Source: Clostridiales bacterium (lineage in GTDB: Bacteria; Bacillota; Clostridia; Oscillospirales; Oscillospiraceae). Taken from it: DNA of 64,000 nucleotides. The notes below the pieces were generated by a model, which saw only the letters and a program-made list of their open reading frames with translations, was not told the DNA's origin and made no database searches. The position numbers were made by a program, and so were the translations under genes. The stretch spans positions 1 to 64,000 of the forward strand of contig JALFXH010000107.1 of NCBI GenBank assembly GCA_022786965.1, written 5' to 3'. Positions 40,905-50,149 of this stretch are shown piece by piece; position 1 is the stretch's first letter, and every line of letters begins with the position of its first letter.

Positions 40905-42251
40905 TTGACACGTCCGAATCAGAGTATGCTGGAGGGCCCGCTGGTTCCCAGTATCGTCCGCTATACCATTCCCATTATCCTTACAAGTTTACTCCAACTG
41001 CTGTTCAACGCCGCCGATCTGGTGGTGGTGGGCCGTTTCTGCGGCAGCGTCAGTGTGGCTGCCGTGGGCTCCACCGGAGCCATCACCAACCTGTTGGTGA
41101 ACTTCTTTATCGGTCTGTCTGTGGGTGCGGGCGTAGGCGTTGCCCATGGTCTCGGCAGTCGGGAGGACACCGCGGTGAGCAATACGGTGCACACCGCCCT
41201 GCCCACCGCCATATTCAGCGGTCTGTTCCTCACCGTCATAGGCGTGGCCTTTTCCAAAGCCTTCCTTCGCATGATGGGCACCCCGGATAATGTGCTGCCC
41301 CTGTCCGCTGTGTATATGCAGATCTACTTCGGAGGTATCACCTTCAGCATGGTCTACAATTTCTGTGCCGCCATTCTTCGTGCCGCCGGGGACACCAAAA
41401 GTCCCCTTCTCTACCTGACCATCGCCGGTGTTGTGAATGTAATCCTGAACATCTTCTTCGTCACGGTGCTCCATATGAACGTGGCCGGCGTGGCTCTCGC
41501 CACCACCCTGTCCCAGGGCATCTCGGCGGCCCTGGTCACCCGGGCGCTGACCCGGCGCACCGACGCCTGCCGGCTGTACCTGAAAAAAATGCGCTTCCAC
41601 AAGCCGCAGCTGATGAAAATGCTCCGTATTGGCCTGCCCGCCGGCATCCAAAGCTCCCTGTTCTCCATCTCCAACGTGCTGATTCAGTCCTCCGTCAACT
41701 CCTTCGGCGACGTGTTCATGTCCGGCAGTGCGGCCTCCGCCAATATCGAGGGCTTCGTCTATGTGTCCCTGAACGCCTTCCACCAGACAGCGGTGAATTT
41801 CATCGGTCAGAACGCCGGCGCCCGGCAGTACCGCCGGGTGTACAGGACCCTGTGGATCTGTCTCGGCTGCGTCACAGTGGTGGGCATCAGCTTCGGCTTC
41901 GCCGCCTGGAGTTTTGGGCGGCAGCTGCTATCCATCTACATCACCGACTCCCAGCAAGCCATCGAATACGGCATGGTGCGGCTGGGCTACATCTGCCTGC
42001 CCTACTTCCTGTGCGGCCTGATGGACGTATCCACCGGCGCTCTGCGAGGGTTGGGGGCATCGGTAATCCCCATGATCATCTCCATTCTTGGTGTCTGCGG
42101 CCTGCGAATCTTCTGGATTTACACCATTTTTCAGGTGTATCACACCCCGGAGTGCCTGTTCTTCTCCTACACCGTGTCCTGGGTGATCACATTCCTGTTC
42201 CAGATCACGGCATTCTTCCTCGTCTGCCGGAGGTTTCCACAGGATGAATAA
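40905..42251 (+). CDS. MATE-family multidrug/metabolite exporter
   Basis: 448 residues from a TTG at 40905 (GAGG 8 bases upstream; the next Met is 8 codons later). Twelve hydrophobic helices. MATE motifs include PIILTSLLQLLFNAADLVVVGRF (about 25-47) and the symmetrical region GLPAGIQSSLFSISNVLIQSSVNSFG in the second half. It exports cationic compounds using Na+ or H+ gradients. The substrate is unknown. It is a single-gene unit converging on the his operon. Confidence 0.88.
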   Translation: MTRPNQSMLEGPLVPSIVRYTIPIILTSLLQLLFNAADLVVVGRFCGSVSVAAVGSTGAITNLLVNFFIGLSVGAGVGVAHGLGSREDTAVSNTVHTALPTAIFSGLFLTVIGVAFSKAFLRMMGTPDNVLPLSAVYMQIYFGGITFSMVYNFCAAILRAAGDTKSPLLYLTIAGVVNVILNIFFVTVLHMNVAGVALATTLSQGISAALVTRALTRRTDACRLYLKKMRFHKPQLMKMLRIGLPAGIQSSLFSISNVLIQSSVNSFGDVFMSGSAASANIEGFVYVSLNAFHQTAVNFIGQNAGARQYRRVYRTLWICLGCVTVVGISFGFAAWSFGRQLLSIYITDSQQAIEYGMVRLGYICLPYFLCGLMDVSTGALRGLGASVIPMIISILGVCGLRIFWIYTIFQVYHTPECLFFSYTVSWVITFLFQITAFFLVCRRFPQDE

Positions 42252-42254
42252 AGC

Positions 42255-42308
42255 TACTGTCGCCGCGAAACCGTGGGCAATGCCCCAGTTACGCGGCGAC
42301 AGTTTTTG
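42255..42308. terminator. Terminator between MATE gene and his operon
   Basis: ACTGTCGCCGCG / CGCGGCGACAGT arms with a 24-base loop, then TTTTTG on the plus side. A small CCTTCCCCCGGGGGG-type hairpin (42346-42370) lies nearer the his stop and resembles one arm of repeat family A. Confidence 0.75.
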
Positions 42309-42377
42309 TCAAATTGGATTTTGTTGCGCTGGCGCGGGAGCGCTTATGGCTTCCCCCCGGGGGAAGGCATTTTTGAC

Positions 42378-43022
42378 CTATTTCGTCATCTTTTCCTGCT
42401 TGACCTTATGGTCGATGATGTGACGGCTGGCAAGCTCAGCGCGGATATCCTCCACGGAAATGCCCATCTGCACCATCAGCACCAGCACATGGTAGGCAAG
42501 GTCGGCAATCTCATAAATCGTCTCGGCCTTGTCTTCGGCCTTGCCGGCGATGATGACCTCGGTACTCTCCTCACCCACCTTCTTGAGAATTTTGTCCAGG
42601 CCCTTCTGGAACAGGTAGGTGGTGTAGGAGCCTTCCGGCAGCTCCCGTTTCCGGCTGAGCAGCAGCTGATACAGCCCCCCCAATTGGAATTTGTCGGTTT
42701 TTTCGCCCAAAATAGGATTGTAGAAGCAGCTTTCCGCCCCGGTGTGGCAGGCAGGGCCGTCCTTTCGTACCCGCACCTCCAGGGCGTCCATGTCACAGTC
42801 GGCGGTGATGGACACGATGTGCTGGAAGTTTCCGCTGGTCTCGCCTTTGAGCCACAGCTCCTGCCGCGAGCGGCTCCAGAAGCAGGTCAAGCCCTTTTCC
42901 ATGGAGATTTGCAGGCTCTCCCGGTTCATGTATGCCAGGGTCAGCACCTTGCCGGTGTCGTCGTCCACCACAATGGCGGGAATCAGCCCCTTTTCGTCAA
43001 ATTTCAGTTCGTCCAGATTCAT
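42378..43022 (-). CDS. hisIE: HisIE: phosphoribosyl-AMP cyclohydrolase / phosphoribosyl-ATP pyrophosphatase
   Basis: 214 residues. N-terminal HisI domain (about 1-105) with KGLTCFWSRSRQELWLKGETSG, DCDMDALEVRV (metal Asp/Cys) and GPACHTG. C-terminal HisE domain (about 110-200) with GSYTTYLFQKGLDKILKKVGEEST and EVIIAGKAED. The fusion is common in Bacillota. It performs steps 2 and 3 of histidine synthesis. It is the last gene of the operon, 2 bases after hisF. Confidence 0.93.
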   Translation of the reverse strand: MNLDELKFDEKGLIPAIVVDDDTGKVLTLAYMNRESLQISMEKGLTCFWSRSRQELWLKGETSGNFQHIVSITADCDMDALEVRVRKDGPACHTGAESCFYNPILGEKTDKFQLGGLYQLLLSRKRELPEGSYTTYLFQKGLDKILKKVGEESTEVIIAGKAEDKAETIYEIADLAYHVLVLMVQMGISVEDIRAELASRHIIDHKVKQEKMTK

Positions 43023-43024
43023 GA

Positions 43025-43783
43025 TTATAACCTCACAGGAATGTTCTTTTCTTTGAGAAGCGCTTTCAATTCCGGGATTTTCACCTGCCCGAAGTGGAAA
43101 ATGGAGGCCGCAAGGCCCGCATCCACTTTCGGCAGGCGCTCAAACAGGGCAACAAAATCCTCCATGCACCCCGCGCCGCCGGAAGCAATCACGGGCACGT
43201 CCACCGCGTTTGATACCGCTTCCAGCATTTCTAAATCAAAGCCGCCCTTGACGCCGTCGGTGTCGATGGAATTGAGCACCACTTCCCCCGCGCCGTTATC
43301 CACACATTTTTTGATCCAGGAGATTGCCTCCATGCCGGTGTCCTCCCGGCCGCCCTTGGCGAAGACCCGGAACTTCCCGTCCACCCGCTTGACATCCGCG
43401 GACAGCACCACGCACTGGTCGCCGTAGAGCCGTGCGGCGTCGTGAACCAAATCCGGGTTGCGGATGGCCCCGGAGTTGACGCTGACCTTGTCCGCACCGC
43501 ATTTCAGCACCCGGTCAAAATCGTCTAACGTGTTGATTCCGCCGCCCACGGTCAGGGGGATAAAGATAGTGGAAGCCACCTGGGTCAAAATGTCGGTGAA
43601 CAGCTTCCGCCCCTCGGCAGAGGCAGTGATGTCGTAGAACACCAGCTCGTCCGCGCCATTGTCACTGTAGTATTTTCCCAATTCCACCGGGGAGGACACG
43701 TCCTGCAAGCCCTGAAAATTGGTGCCCTTCACCACCCGTCCGTTGCGAACGTCCAGACAGGGGATAATTCGTTTCGTAATCAT
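43025..43783 (-). CDS. hisF: imidazole glycerol phosphate synthase, cyclase subunit
   Basis: 252 residues, beta/alpha barrel. The catalytic Asp pair is expected at D11 in CLDVRNGRVVKG and in LSADVKRVDGK (about 130). IPLTVGGGINTLDD and VIASGGAGCMEDF are the phosphate-binding loops. It works with HisH, converting PRFAR and ammonia to IGP and AICAR. Its ATG overlaps the hisA stop by 4 bases. Confidence 0.96.
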   Translation of the reverse strand: MITKRIIPCLDVRNGRVVKGTNFQGLQDVSSPVELGKYYSDNGADELVFYDITASAEGRKLFTDILTQVASTIFIPLTVGGGINTLDDFDRVLKCGADKVSVNSGAIRNPDLVHDAARLYGDQCVVLSADVKRVDGKFRVFAKGGREDTGMEAISWIKKCVDNGAGEVVLNSIDTDGVKGGFDLEMLEAVSNAVDVPVIASGGAGCMEDFVALFERLPKVDAGLAASIFHFGQVKIPELKALLKEKNIPVRL

Positions 43784-44493
43784 TTCGCCGCCTCCACTGC
43801 CTGTTTTAAGTCCACCGCGCCGATATAGTAGGCCTTGCCGATGATGGCTCCGTGGAGCTTCATTGCCGCCAGGGCCCTCACATCCTCCATGGACGATACA
43901 CCGCCGGACGCAATCAGGTCGATCGAAAATTTTTCCGATAACGCCCGGTATAGCTCCCGGTTGGTGCCCTTCATGGCTCCGTCCCGGGAAATATCTGTGC
44001 AGATCATGGTCTTGACCCCCAGATTCTGCATCTTTGCAAAGAATTCCTCCGCTTTCAGATCGGAGGTCTCCGTCCAGCCCTTGATGGCGACGAAGCCGTC
44101 CTTCAAGTCCACGCCCACAGCGATTTTTTCGCCGTATTTTGCGAGCGCTGCCTGCAAAAAGTCCGGGTCCTTCACGGCGGCGGTGCCTAAAATCACCCGG
44201 CTGACGCCAATGGACAGGTAGCTGTCCACCGTCTCCATATCCCGGATGCCGCCGCCCACCTCCGCGAACAGACCAGTGGTCTCCACGATGGCGCGGATGG
44301 TGTCAAGGTTGGCGGGCCGTCCGATTTTGGCCCCCTCCAAATCCACCAGATGGATGTGGCTGGCCCCGGCGGCGGCAAAATCCTTCGCAACACTGACGGG
44401 GTCGTCGCTGTAAACCGTCATCTGGGCGTAGTCGCCCTTATAAAGCCGCACGGCCTTGCCGCCGTACAGGTCGATGGCAGGATAAATGTACAT
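43780..44493 (-). CDS. hisA: ProFAR isomerase
   Basis: 237 residues. Start MYIYPAIDLYGGKAVRLYKGDY carries the acid Asp (D8) and GGK loop. The ADVGGGIRDMETVDSY-like loop and ICTDISRDGAMKGTNRELYR with the second Asp follow, then ASGGVSSMEDVRAL. It isomerises ProFAR to PRFAR, step 4 of histidine synthesis. It is placed directly after hisH with a one-base gap. Confidence 0.96.
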   Translation of the reverse strand: MYIYPAIDLYGGKAVRLYKGDYAQMTVYSDDPVSVAKDFAAAGASHIHLVDLEGAKIGRPANLDTIRAIVETTGLFAEVGGGIRDMETVDSYLSIGVSRVILGTAAVKDPDFLQAALAKYGEKIAVGVDLKDGFVAIKGWTETSDLKAEEFFAKMQNLGVKTMICTDISRDGAMKGTNRELYRALSEKFSIDLIASGGVSSMEDVRALAAMKLHGAIIGKAYYIGAVDLKQAVEAAK

Positions 44494-44494
44494 A

Positions 44495-45100
44495 TCAAAC
44501 CTCCGCGAATTTCCGCAGAATACTCAGTCCCACATTGCCGCTCTTTTCCGGGTGGAACTGACAGCCGAAAACATTGCCCTTCTCCACAGCAGCGGTGATG
44601 GGAATGCCGTATTCCGTCACGGCGGACAGGGAATCGGCGCAGTTTTCCGCGAAAAAGGAGTGGACGAAGTAGACGTACTGGCCGTTTAAGCCCTCTAAAA
44701 GGGTACCGCCCTTCACTTCCAAAGCGTTCCAGCCCATGTGGGGGATTTTCAGGGTTTCCGGGAGCCGCCCTTCCATGGGGACAACCTGTCCCTTTAATAG
44801 GCCCAGGCCCTCATGGCAGCCGTATTCGTAGCTTTTTTCAAACAACAGCTGCATCCCAAGACAGATTCCCAGAAGGGGCTTTCCTGCCGCCGCCTGCTGC
44901 CGCACAAAGTCCGCCATGCCGGTGTCCCGGAGTTTTTTCGCCGCGTCCTCAAAGGCTCCCACACCCGGCAGAATCAGCCGGTCGGCCTTGGAAAGCTCCG
45001 CCGCATCTCCGCTGACAAAGGCCTCTTCCCCGATGGCCTTGCAGGAAGAGCACAGGGAAAACAGGTTTCCCACGCCGTAGTCGATAATGCCGATCATCAC
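44495..45100 (-). CDS. hisH: imidazole glycerol phosphate synthase, glutaminase subunit
   Basis: 201 residues. Class I glutamine amidotransferase: nucleophile Cys in LLGICLGMQLLFE (about 77-89), and the His-Glu pair in CQFHPEKSG near residue 180. Supplies ammonia to HisF. The first two codons are both ATG. I keep the first. Overlaps hisB by 4 bases. Confidence 0.95.
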   Translation of the reverse strand: MMIGIIDYGVGNLFSLCSSCKAIGEEAFVSGDAAELSKADRLILPGVGAFEDAAKKLRDTGMADFVRQQAAAGKPLLGICLGMQLLFEKSYEYGCHEGLGLLKGQVVPMEGRLPETLKIPHMGWNALEVKGGTLLEGLNGQYVYFVHSFFAENCADSLSAVTEYGIPITAAVEKGNVFGCQFHPEKSGNVGLSILRKFAEV

Positions 45101-45678
45101 AGCACCCCCTTGGTGGACGGGATTTCGTTGCTGCCATCCAGAGCCACCGCCGCTTTCAGCGCGCGGCCCACGGACTTGAAGGCCCCTTCCACGATGTGGT
45201 GGGAGTTGGTTCCCGCGATTCTGCGCAGATGCAGGCTCATGGGGCAGCTGCGGACGAATCCGAGGAAAAATTCCTCCACCAGCTCCGTGTCAAAGGTGCC
45301 GATTTTTTCCGTGGGGATTTCCAGTTCATAGCACAGGCAGCTTCTGCCGGAGATGTCTACCGCCGACAGAATCAGCGCCTCATCCATGGGCAGCAGGAAG
45401 CTACCGTAGCGGGTGATGCCCCGCTTGTCCCCTAATGCCTGCTGGAACGCCTGTCCCAGACAGATGCCGATGTCCTCCACGCTGTGGTGGTCGTCCACGT
45501 CTGTGTCTCCGTTGCAAGTAACGGTCAGGTCAAATTTTCCGTGGGCGGCAAACTGGGTCAGCATATGGTTGAGAAAGCCTACCCCGGTATCGATGGATGA
45601 CTTGCCCGTGCCGTCCAGATTCAATTTCAGCTGAATCTTCGTTTCCGCCGTGTTTCTGGTAATTTCACTGGTTCTCAT
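45097..45678 (-). CDS. hisB: imidazoleglycerol-phosphate dehydratase
   Basis: 193 residues from the ATG at 45678 (MRTSEITRNTAETKIQLKL); the frame continues upstream through hisC in another reading, which is not coding. The two manganese-binding repeats are DDHHSVEDIG (about 70-80) and GTNSHHIVEGAFKS (about 162-175). Monofunctional, without the phosphatase domain of enterobacterial HisB. The start overlaps the hisC stop by 4 bases. Confidence 0.95.
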   Translation of the reverse strand: MRTSEITRNTAETKIQLKLNLDGTGKSSIDTGVGFLNHMLTQFAAHGKFDLTVTCNGDTDVDDHHSVEDIGICLGQAFQQALGDKRGITRYGSFLLPMDEALILSAVDISGRSCLCYELEIPTEKIGTFDTELVEEFFLGFVRSCPMSLHLRRIAGTNSHHIVEGAFKSVGRALKAAVALDGSNEIPSTKGVL

Positions 45679-46727
45679 ACAAGCACCTCTTTGATGGTGT
45701 CGATCAGGGCTTCCATCTGGTTTTTTGTTCCGATGGTCACCCGGTTGAACTGGCAGATCCTGGGGTTGGTGAAATGCCGCACCAGAATGCCCTTTTCTTT
45801 CAGCTTTCTGTACAATTCCCCGCCGTCCATTTTGTCTGTTTTCACAAAAATGAAGTTGGCCTTGCTGGGAAGCACGGAAAAGCCCAGCCCCTCCAATTGC
45901 TCCACCGTCCACGCCCGGGTCTTTTGAATCTCCGCGCATTTCTCCTGATAGTAGCCCTCCGCCTCCACGGTTTTTTCGCCCAGCAGCAGGGTCAGGCGGT
46001 TGATGTTATAGGGATTGGTGGAATACTTGATCTTCTCCAGATCCGCGATAATGGCGGGACTTGCGAAAGCGTAGCCCAGCCGCCCGCCGGCCAGGCACCG
46101 GGATTTGGAGAACGTCCGGGTAACCAGCAGGTTATCATATTTCGCGACCAGCGGCAGGCAGGTCTCCCCGCCGAAATCCACATAGGCCTCGTCAATGAGC
46201 ACCGGAGAATCGGGATTGGTTTTTACAATTTCCTCGATCTGCCAGACGGGAATGGTCATGCCCGTGGGGGCGTTGGGGTTGGCGATGACCACCAGTTTGT
46301 TTTTTCCGCAGTATTTCTTATAATCAACGAAAAAGTCCTCTTCCAGCGGGATTTTCTCGGCGTTGATACCGTAAAGCTCCGCGTAAACTTCGTAAAATCC
46401 GTAGCTGATATCCGGGAACACCGCGCCCTGGCCGCCGAAGGCCATGAAGGCGAAGTTCAAAACTTCATCAGAGCCATTGGACACAAACACATTTTCCGGT
46501 TTCACGCCGTACAGCCCCGCTAATCTTTCCTTGAGATTTTTCGCCGTAGGGTCGGAGTACAGCCGCAGCAGCTCCACCTGCTCCCCCGTCATAGCTTCCA
46601 CCACAGATGGCGCCGGAGGATAGGGGGATTCGTTGGTGTTCAGTTTGATGTACTGCATGTCCCGGGGCTGCTCGCCGGGGGTGTAGGCCTCCATGGCCCG
46701 ATACTGCTCATTCAGAAAGCGGCTCAA
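45675..46727 (-). CDS. hisC: histidinol-phosphate aminotransferase
   Basis: 350 residues, PLP-dependent class I/II. The N-terminal INLNTNESPYPPAP-like part, VANPNAPTGMTIP, VLIDEAYVDFGGE and the Schiff-base Lys in TRTFSKSRCLAGGRLGYA. Makes histidinol phosphate from imidazole acetol phosphate. Overlaps hisD by 4 bases. Confidence 0.95.
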   Translation of the reverse strand: MSRFLNEQYRAMEAYTPGEQPRDMQYIKLNTNESPYPPAPSVVEAMTGEQVELLRLYSDPTAKNLKERLAGLYGVKPENVFVSNGSDEVLNFAFMAFGGQGAVFPDISYGFYEVYAELYGINAEKIPLEEDFFVDYKKYCGKNKLVVIANPNAPTGMTIPVWQIEEIVKTNPDSPVLIDEAYVDFGGETCLPLVAKYDNLLVTRTFSKSRCLAGGRLGYAFASPAIIADLEKIKYSTNPYNINRLTLLLGEKTVEAEGYYQEKCAEIQKTRAWTVEQLEGLGFSVLPSKANFIFVKTDKMDGGELYRKLKEKGILVRHFTNPRICQFNRVTIGTKNQMEALIDTIKEVLV

Positions 46728-48004
46728 TCCAATCCCTCCTTCCGGATGGTGACGCTGCGGCCGTGAGCCCGGAGGCCCTCTTTTTCGGCGAAGGCCGCGA
46801 TTTTGTCTGCCACAGCCCCCAGCGCGTCCGCCGTGTAATAGCTGAACTGGCTCTTTTTCACGAAATCGTCAACGCTTAAGGGGCTGGAGAACCGGGCCGT
46901 GCCGGAGGTAGGCAGAGTGTGGTTGGGGCCGGCAAAGTAGTCACCCAGGGCTTCCGGGCAGCTGCGGCCCATGAAGATGGAGCCGGCATTTTTCACCGCG
47001 TCCAGGTAAGCAAAGGGGTCGTCCACCATCAGCTCCAGATGCTCCGGGGCAATCTCGTTGGCGATATCGATGCCCGCCATGAGAGTGTCCGCCACGATGA
47101 TTTTTCCGTTATTCTCAATGGACGCCCGGGCGATTTCTTCTCTGGGGAGCTTTGGCAGCTGACGCTCCAGCTCCTGGCTGACAGCTTCTGCCAGTTCTTC
47201 ACTGTCCGTCACCAGCACCGCGCTGGCAAGCTTGTCGTGCTCGGCCTGACTCAGCAGGTCCGCCGCCACATGGACGGGGTCGCTTTTTCCGTCGGCGATC
47301 ACCAGAATCTCGCTGGGCCCCGCGATCATGTCGATGGACACCATGCCGAAGACCTGCTTCTTGGCCTCCGCCACGAAAGCGTTGCCGGGGCCGACGATCT
47401 TGTCAACCTTTGGAATGGACTCCGTGCCGTAGGCCAGCGCCGCAATGGCCTGGGCCCCGCCAACTTTAAAGATTTTATCCACACCGGCAATGCTGGCCGC
47501 CGCCAGAATGGCGGGGTTCACCTTGCCGTCTTTGCCGGGAGGGGTCACCATGACGAGCTGGGGGCACCCGGCGATTTTCGCGGGGATGGTGTCCATCAGC
47601 ACCGTGGAGGGGTAGGCCGCCGTGCCGCCGGGGACGTAGACACCCACCTTCTCGATGGGGGTCACCTTCTGCCCCAGCACGATGCCGGGTTTGTCCGCCA
47701 TTACAAAGCTGTTCCGAACCTGCCGGGAATGGAAGGCCCGGATATTGGCTGCCGCTTCCTTGAGAATCTCCAAAAACTCCGGTTCCACCAGCGTCAGCGC
47801 TTCCTCAATTTCCGCTTTGCTTACTTCCAGCGTATCCAGCTCCGCCTTGTCAAATTTGGCGCAGTAGGCGAGCACCGCCTTGTCGCCGTTTTTCCGCACA
47901 TCCTGTAGAATGTCCGCCACAATCCCCGCAACGTCCACCGTGGGGGTGACCCGGGCAAAAATTTCCGAGTTGGGCACCTGCCCGTACTTCATAATCTTAA
48001 TCAT
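46724..48004 (-). CDS. hisD: histidinol dehydrogenase
   Basis: 426 residues from the ATG at 48004 (MIKIMKYGQVPNSEIF); GGTGG 6 bases upstream. An earlier ATG in frame at 48109 lies inside hisG. The signature DMIAGPSEILVIADG, the zinc-site region EIAPEHLELMVDDP and the NAD motif KIVGPGNAFVAEAK are visible. It carries out the last two oxidations to histidine. It overlaps the hisG end by 8 bases. Confidence 0.95.
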   Translation of the reverse strand: MIKIMKYGQVPNSEIFARVTPTVDVAGIVADILQDVRKNGDKAVLAYCAKFDKAELDTLEVSKAEIEEALTLVEPEFLEILKEAAANIRAFHSRQVRNSFVMADKPGIVLGQKVTPIEKVGVYVPGGTAAYPSTVLMDTIPAKIAGCPQLVMVTPPGKDGKVNPAILAAASIAGVDKIFKVGGAQAIAALAYGTESIPKVDKIVGPGNAFVAEAKKQVFGMVSIDMIAGPSEILVIADGKSDPVHVAADLLSQAEHDKLASAVLVTDSEELAEAVSQELERQLPKLPREEIARASIENNGKIIVADTLMAGIDIANEIAPEHLELMVDDPFAYLDAVKNAGSIFMGRSCPEALGDYFAGPNHTLPTSGTARFSSPLSVDDFVKKSQFSYYTADALGAVADKIAAFAEKEGLRAHGRSVTIRKEGLD

Positions 48005-48635
48005 TACTTTCCACCTGCTTCTGTAAACTCTCCCGAATGGCGCCCATCTGGGCGTCCTTAAACTGGTAGCTTGCCACGTTGGCAATGAGCCGTGCGCTGA
48101 TGGGCACAATCTCCTCGTGGACTGCCAGATTGTTTTCCCTCAATGTGGTGCCCGTCTCCACAATATCCACAATGACGTGGCTCAGGCCCAGAATGGGGGC
48201 CAGCTCGATGGAGCCGTTCAGGTGGATAATGTCGATATCCCGGCACTTTCCTGCGTAGTAATTCCGGGTGATGTTGGGGAATTTGGTGGCAACCTTCAAT
48301 GTTTTCCCCACCGGGTCCCGGAAGTCCTTTTTCCCCGCCACCGCCATGCGGCACTTTCCCATTTTCAAATCCAGCAGCTCATAGACCTCCGGCTCGTATT
48401 CCAGCAAGATATCCTTGCCCACGATGCCAAGGTCTGCCGCCCCACGCTCCACATAAATGGCCACGTCCGAGGGCTTGACCCAGAAGTAGCGAACCATTTT
48501 TTCCGGGTTCTCGAAAATCAGCTTCCGGCCCGGGTCCTCAATGGCGGGACACGGGTAGCCGCTGTTTTTGAGCATGGCATAGGCCTTTTCGCCCAGCCGC
48601 CCCTTGGGAAGGGCAATGTTAATCCAATCCATCAT
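47997..48635 (-). CDS. hisG: ATP phosphoribosyltransferase, short form
   Basis: 212 residues, HisG-S type (no C-terminal regulatory domain), matching the presence of hisZ upstream. ALPKGRLGEKAYAML at the start, PRPP-site ESGTTLRENNL-like loop (VETGTTLREN) and DLGIVGKDILLE. It starts histidine synthesis from ATP and PRPP. Feedback control by histidine should act through HisZ. One-base overlap with hisZ. Confidence 0.95.
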   Translation of the reverse strand: MMDWINIALPKGRLGEKAYAMLKNSGYPCPAIEDPGRKLIFENPEKMVRYFWVKPSDVAIYVERGAADLGIVGKDILLEYEPEVYELLDLKMGKCRMAVAGKKDFRDPVGKTLKVATKFPNITRNYYAGKCRDIDIIHLNGSIELAPILGLSHVIVDIVETGTTLRENNLAVHEEIVPISARLIANVASYQFKDAQMGAIRESLQKQVESND

Positions 48636-49702
48636 TATGCCCCTCCTTTTAGCGTCACCAGATTTTTCCAGCTTCTTCCCTTGGGCGCAGTGGTGGCCAC
48701 CAAAACGCTTCCGTTCTTCGATGCCGCCTTCGCCGCCCGGTTCACCTCTGACAGGGGCACGGTGCCATCGTGGAGGATGAGCGTGTCTACATCAAAGGAA
48801 TTGTCCTCCCGGTTCCGCTCCTGCAACAGGTCCGCGTACACCGCAAAGCCGATGGCACGGCTTTTCCGCCCCATTTTCCGGGGCAGCTTGTCGTACTGTC
48901 CGCCAGAGAGAATGCTCGCAGGAATTCCTTCCAGGTAACCCCGGAACACCACGCCGCTGTAGTAGCCCAGATCATTACTGACGGAGAAATCCAGCCGCAC
49001 ACTTTCCGCATAGCCCCGTTCTTTCAGCATCTCCAGCAGGGCTTTCAGTTCCCCCACCGCCGCCTGCTCAGCTTCTCCCGTCAAATAGGGTGCAAGGGCT
49101 TCCAGCGCCTGGGCCCCGCCCCGGCAGGCGGAAATGGCCTGCAAGGTTTCCCAGGCATCCGCGTTTTCACTGCACAGCTTCCTTAAATCGTGGGTATTCT
49201 TCTGTCGAAGGCAGGTCATAGCCTGCTTCTGTTTTTCTTCGTCAAAGCCGCAGCGCTCCAGCACCGCCGCCAGCAATCCCATGTGGGAGATATCCAGCAC
49301 ATACCGCCCGCTCAGCAGGTCAAGGCTCTTCACCGCCAGCAGCACCGCCTCAGCAATGTCATACTGGGTCAGGTCGCCCACGCACTCAAGACCCGCCTGC
49401 ATGATCTCCCGGTAGTCCCGGTAGACGTTCTCGCTGTAGTAGACCTTCTGCACCACGCCGGGTTCCTCCGGGGCGTTCTTCACGATAGACAATGTCACAT
49501 CCGGTTTCAGGGCCATGAGCTTGCCGCCCTCCCCGGAGAAGGTGATAATTCTGTCGGAAATCAAAAAATCCTTGTTGCGCACATACAGGTCGTATTCCTC
49601 AAACTGACTCATTTTGTAGGGGGCGTAGCCGTAGCGCTGGTACAGCCCCCGCAGGGCGAACACCGCCCGCTCCTCATTTGCCCAGATCTGATCCGTCGTC
49701 AT
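48635..49702 (-). CDS. hisZ: HisZ, regulatory subunit of ATP phosphoribosyltransferase
   Basis: 355 residues, HisRS-like paralogue. Motif 2-type strands (FLISDRIITFSGEGGKLMALKPDVTLSIVKN) are followed by KVYYSENVYRD. It lacks the anticodon-binding domain of HisRS, so it is not a tRNA ligase. It complexes with short HisG. The start overlaps the yerC end by 29 bases. The overlap is large but the reading frames are both well supported. Confidence 0.92.
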   Translation of the reverse strand: MTTDQIWANEERAVFALRGLYQRYGYAPYKMSQFEEYDLYVRNKDFLISDRIITFSGEGGKLMALKPDVTLSIVKNAPEEPGVVQKVYYSENVYRDYREIMQAGLECVGDLTQYDIAEAVLLAVKSLDLLSGRYVLDISHMGLLAAVLERCGFDEEKQKQAMTCLRQKNTHDLRKLCSENADAWETLQAISACRGGAQALEALAPYLTGEAEQAAVGELKALLEMLKERGYAESVRLDFSVSNDLGYYSGVVFRGYLEGIPASILSGGQYDKLPRKMGRKSRAIGFAVYADLLQERNREDNSFDVDTLILHDGTVPLSEVNRAAKAASKNGSVLVATTAPKGRSWKNLVTLKGGA

Positions 49703-49994
49703 TGAGCTTTCCCGCCTTTTTCAAATTATCGATGGCTTCCCGATAGCCGCTGCCGTAGTTCAGGCACCGGTTCACCCGGCTGATGGTGGCGGAGCTGGCC
49801 CCGGTGGCCTCCGACACCTCGATGTAGTTGCTGCCGCTGTCCAGCAGGCAGGCCACCCGCATCCGCTGGGAAATGGCCTGCAATTCCTTGATGGTGCAGA
49901 TATCCTCGAAGAAACGCCTGCAGTCCTCCTGAGAGCGCAGGGTCAGAATGGCTTCGTAAAACAGTTCCTCGTCACGGTGTCGCAGTTTTGTCAT
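49674..49994 (-). CDS. yerC: YerC/HisR, TrpR-family regulator
   Basis: 106 residues. A TrpR-like helix-turn-helix: ISQRMRVACLLDSGSNYIEVSEATGASSATISRVNRCLNYGSGYR (about 50-90, in part). YerC/YecD-type proteins are small TrpR homologues; in Bacillota they have been linked by comparative genomics to histidine gene control (HisR). As first gene of the his operon it would autoregulate it. The promoter upstream holds a palindrome that could be its operator. AAAGGA lies 10 bases before the ATG. The exact corepressor (histidine is likely) is inference. Confidence 0.85.
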   Translation of the reverse strand: MTKLRHRDEELFYEAILTLRSQEDCRRFFEDICTIKELQAISQRMRVACLLDSGSNYIEVSEATGASSATISRVNRCLNYGSGYREAIDNLKKAGKLNDDGSDLGK

Positions 49995-50030
49995 GGTATT
50001 CGATTCCTTTCTGCCTTTTGTGTTTTGATA

Positions 50031-50059
50031 ACTTTACCACTTTACACTGCTAAAGTCAA
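50031..50059 (-). promoter_or_regulatory. his operon promoter with candidate HisR/YerC operator
   Basis: TTGACT (50059-50054), a 17-base spacer and TAAAGT (50036-50031) on the minus strand. The palindrome ACTTTA-N6-TAAAGT (50039-50056) overlaps the last bases of the -35 box and fills most of the spacer. A third TAAAGT is the -10 box itself. A repressor bound here would block RNA polymerase. Confidence 0.75.
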
Positions 50060-50149
50060 GTCATTTTTTACAAAAGCCGCCAGCAAATTTTGTGCGTTTA
50101 TGTCAGGAACATCTGTCCGTCAGAAAGAAACATTTTTCGCTCCACCCTA

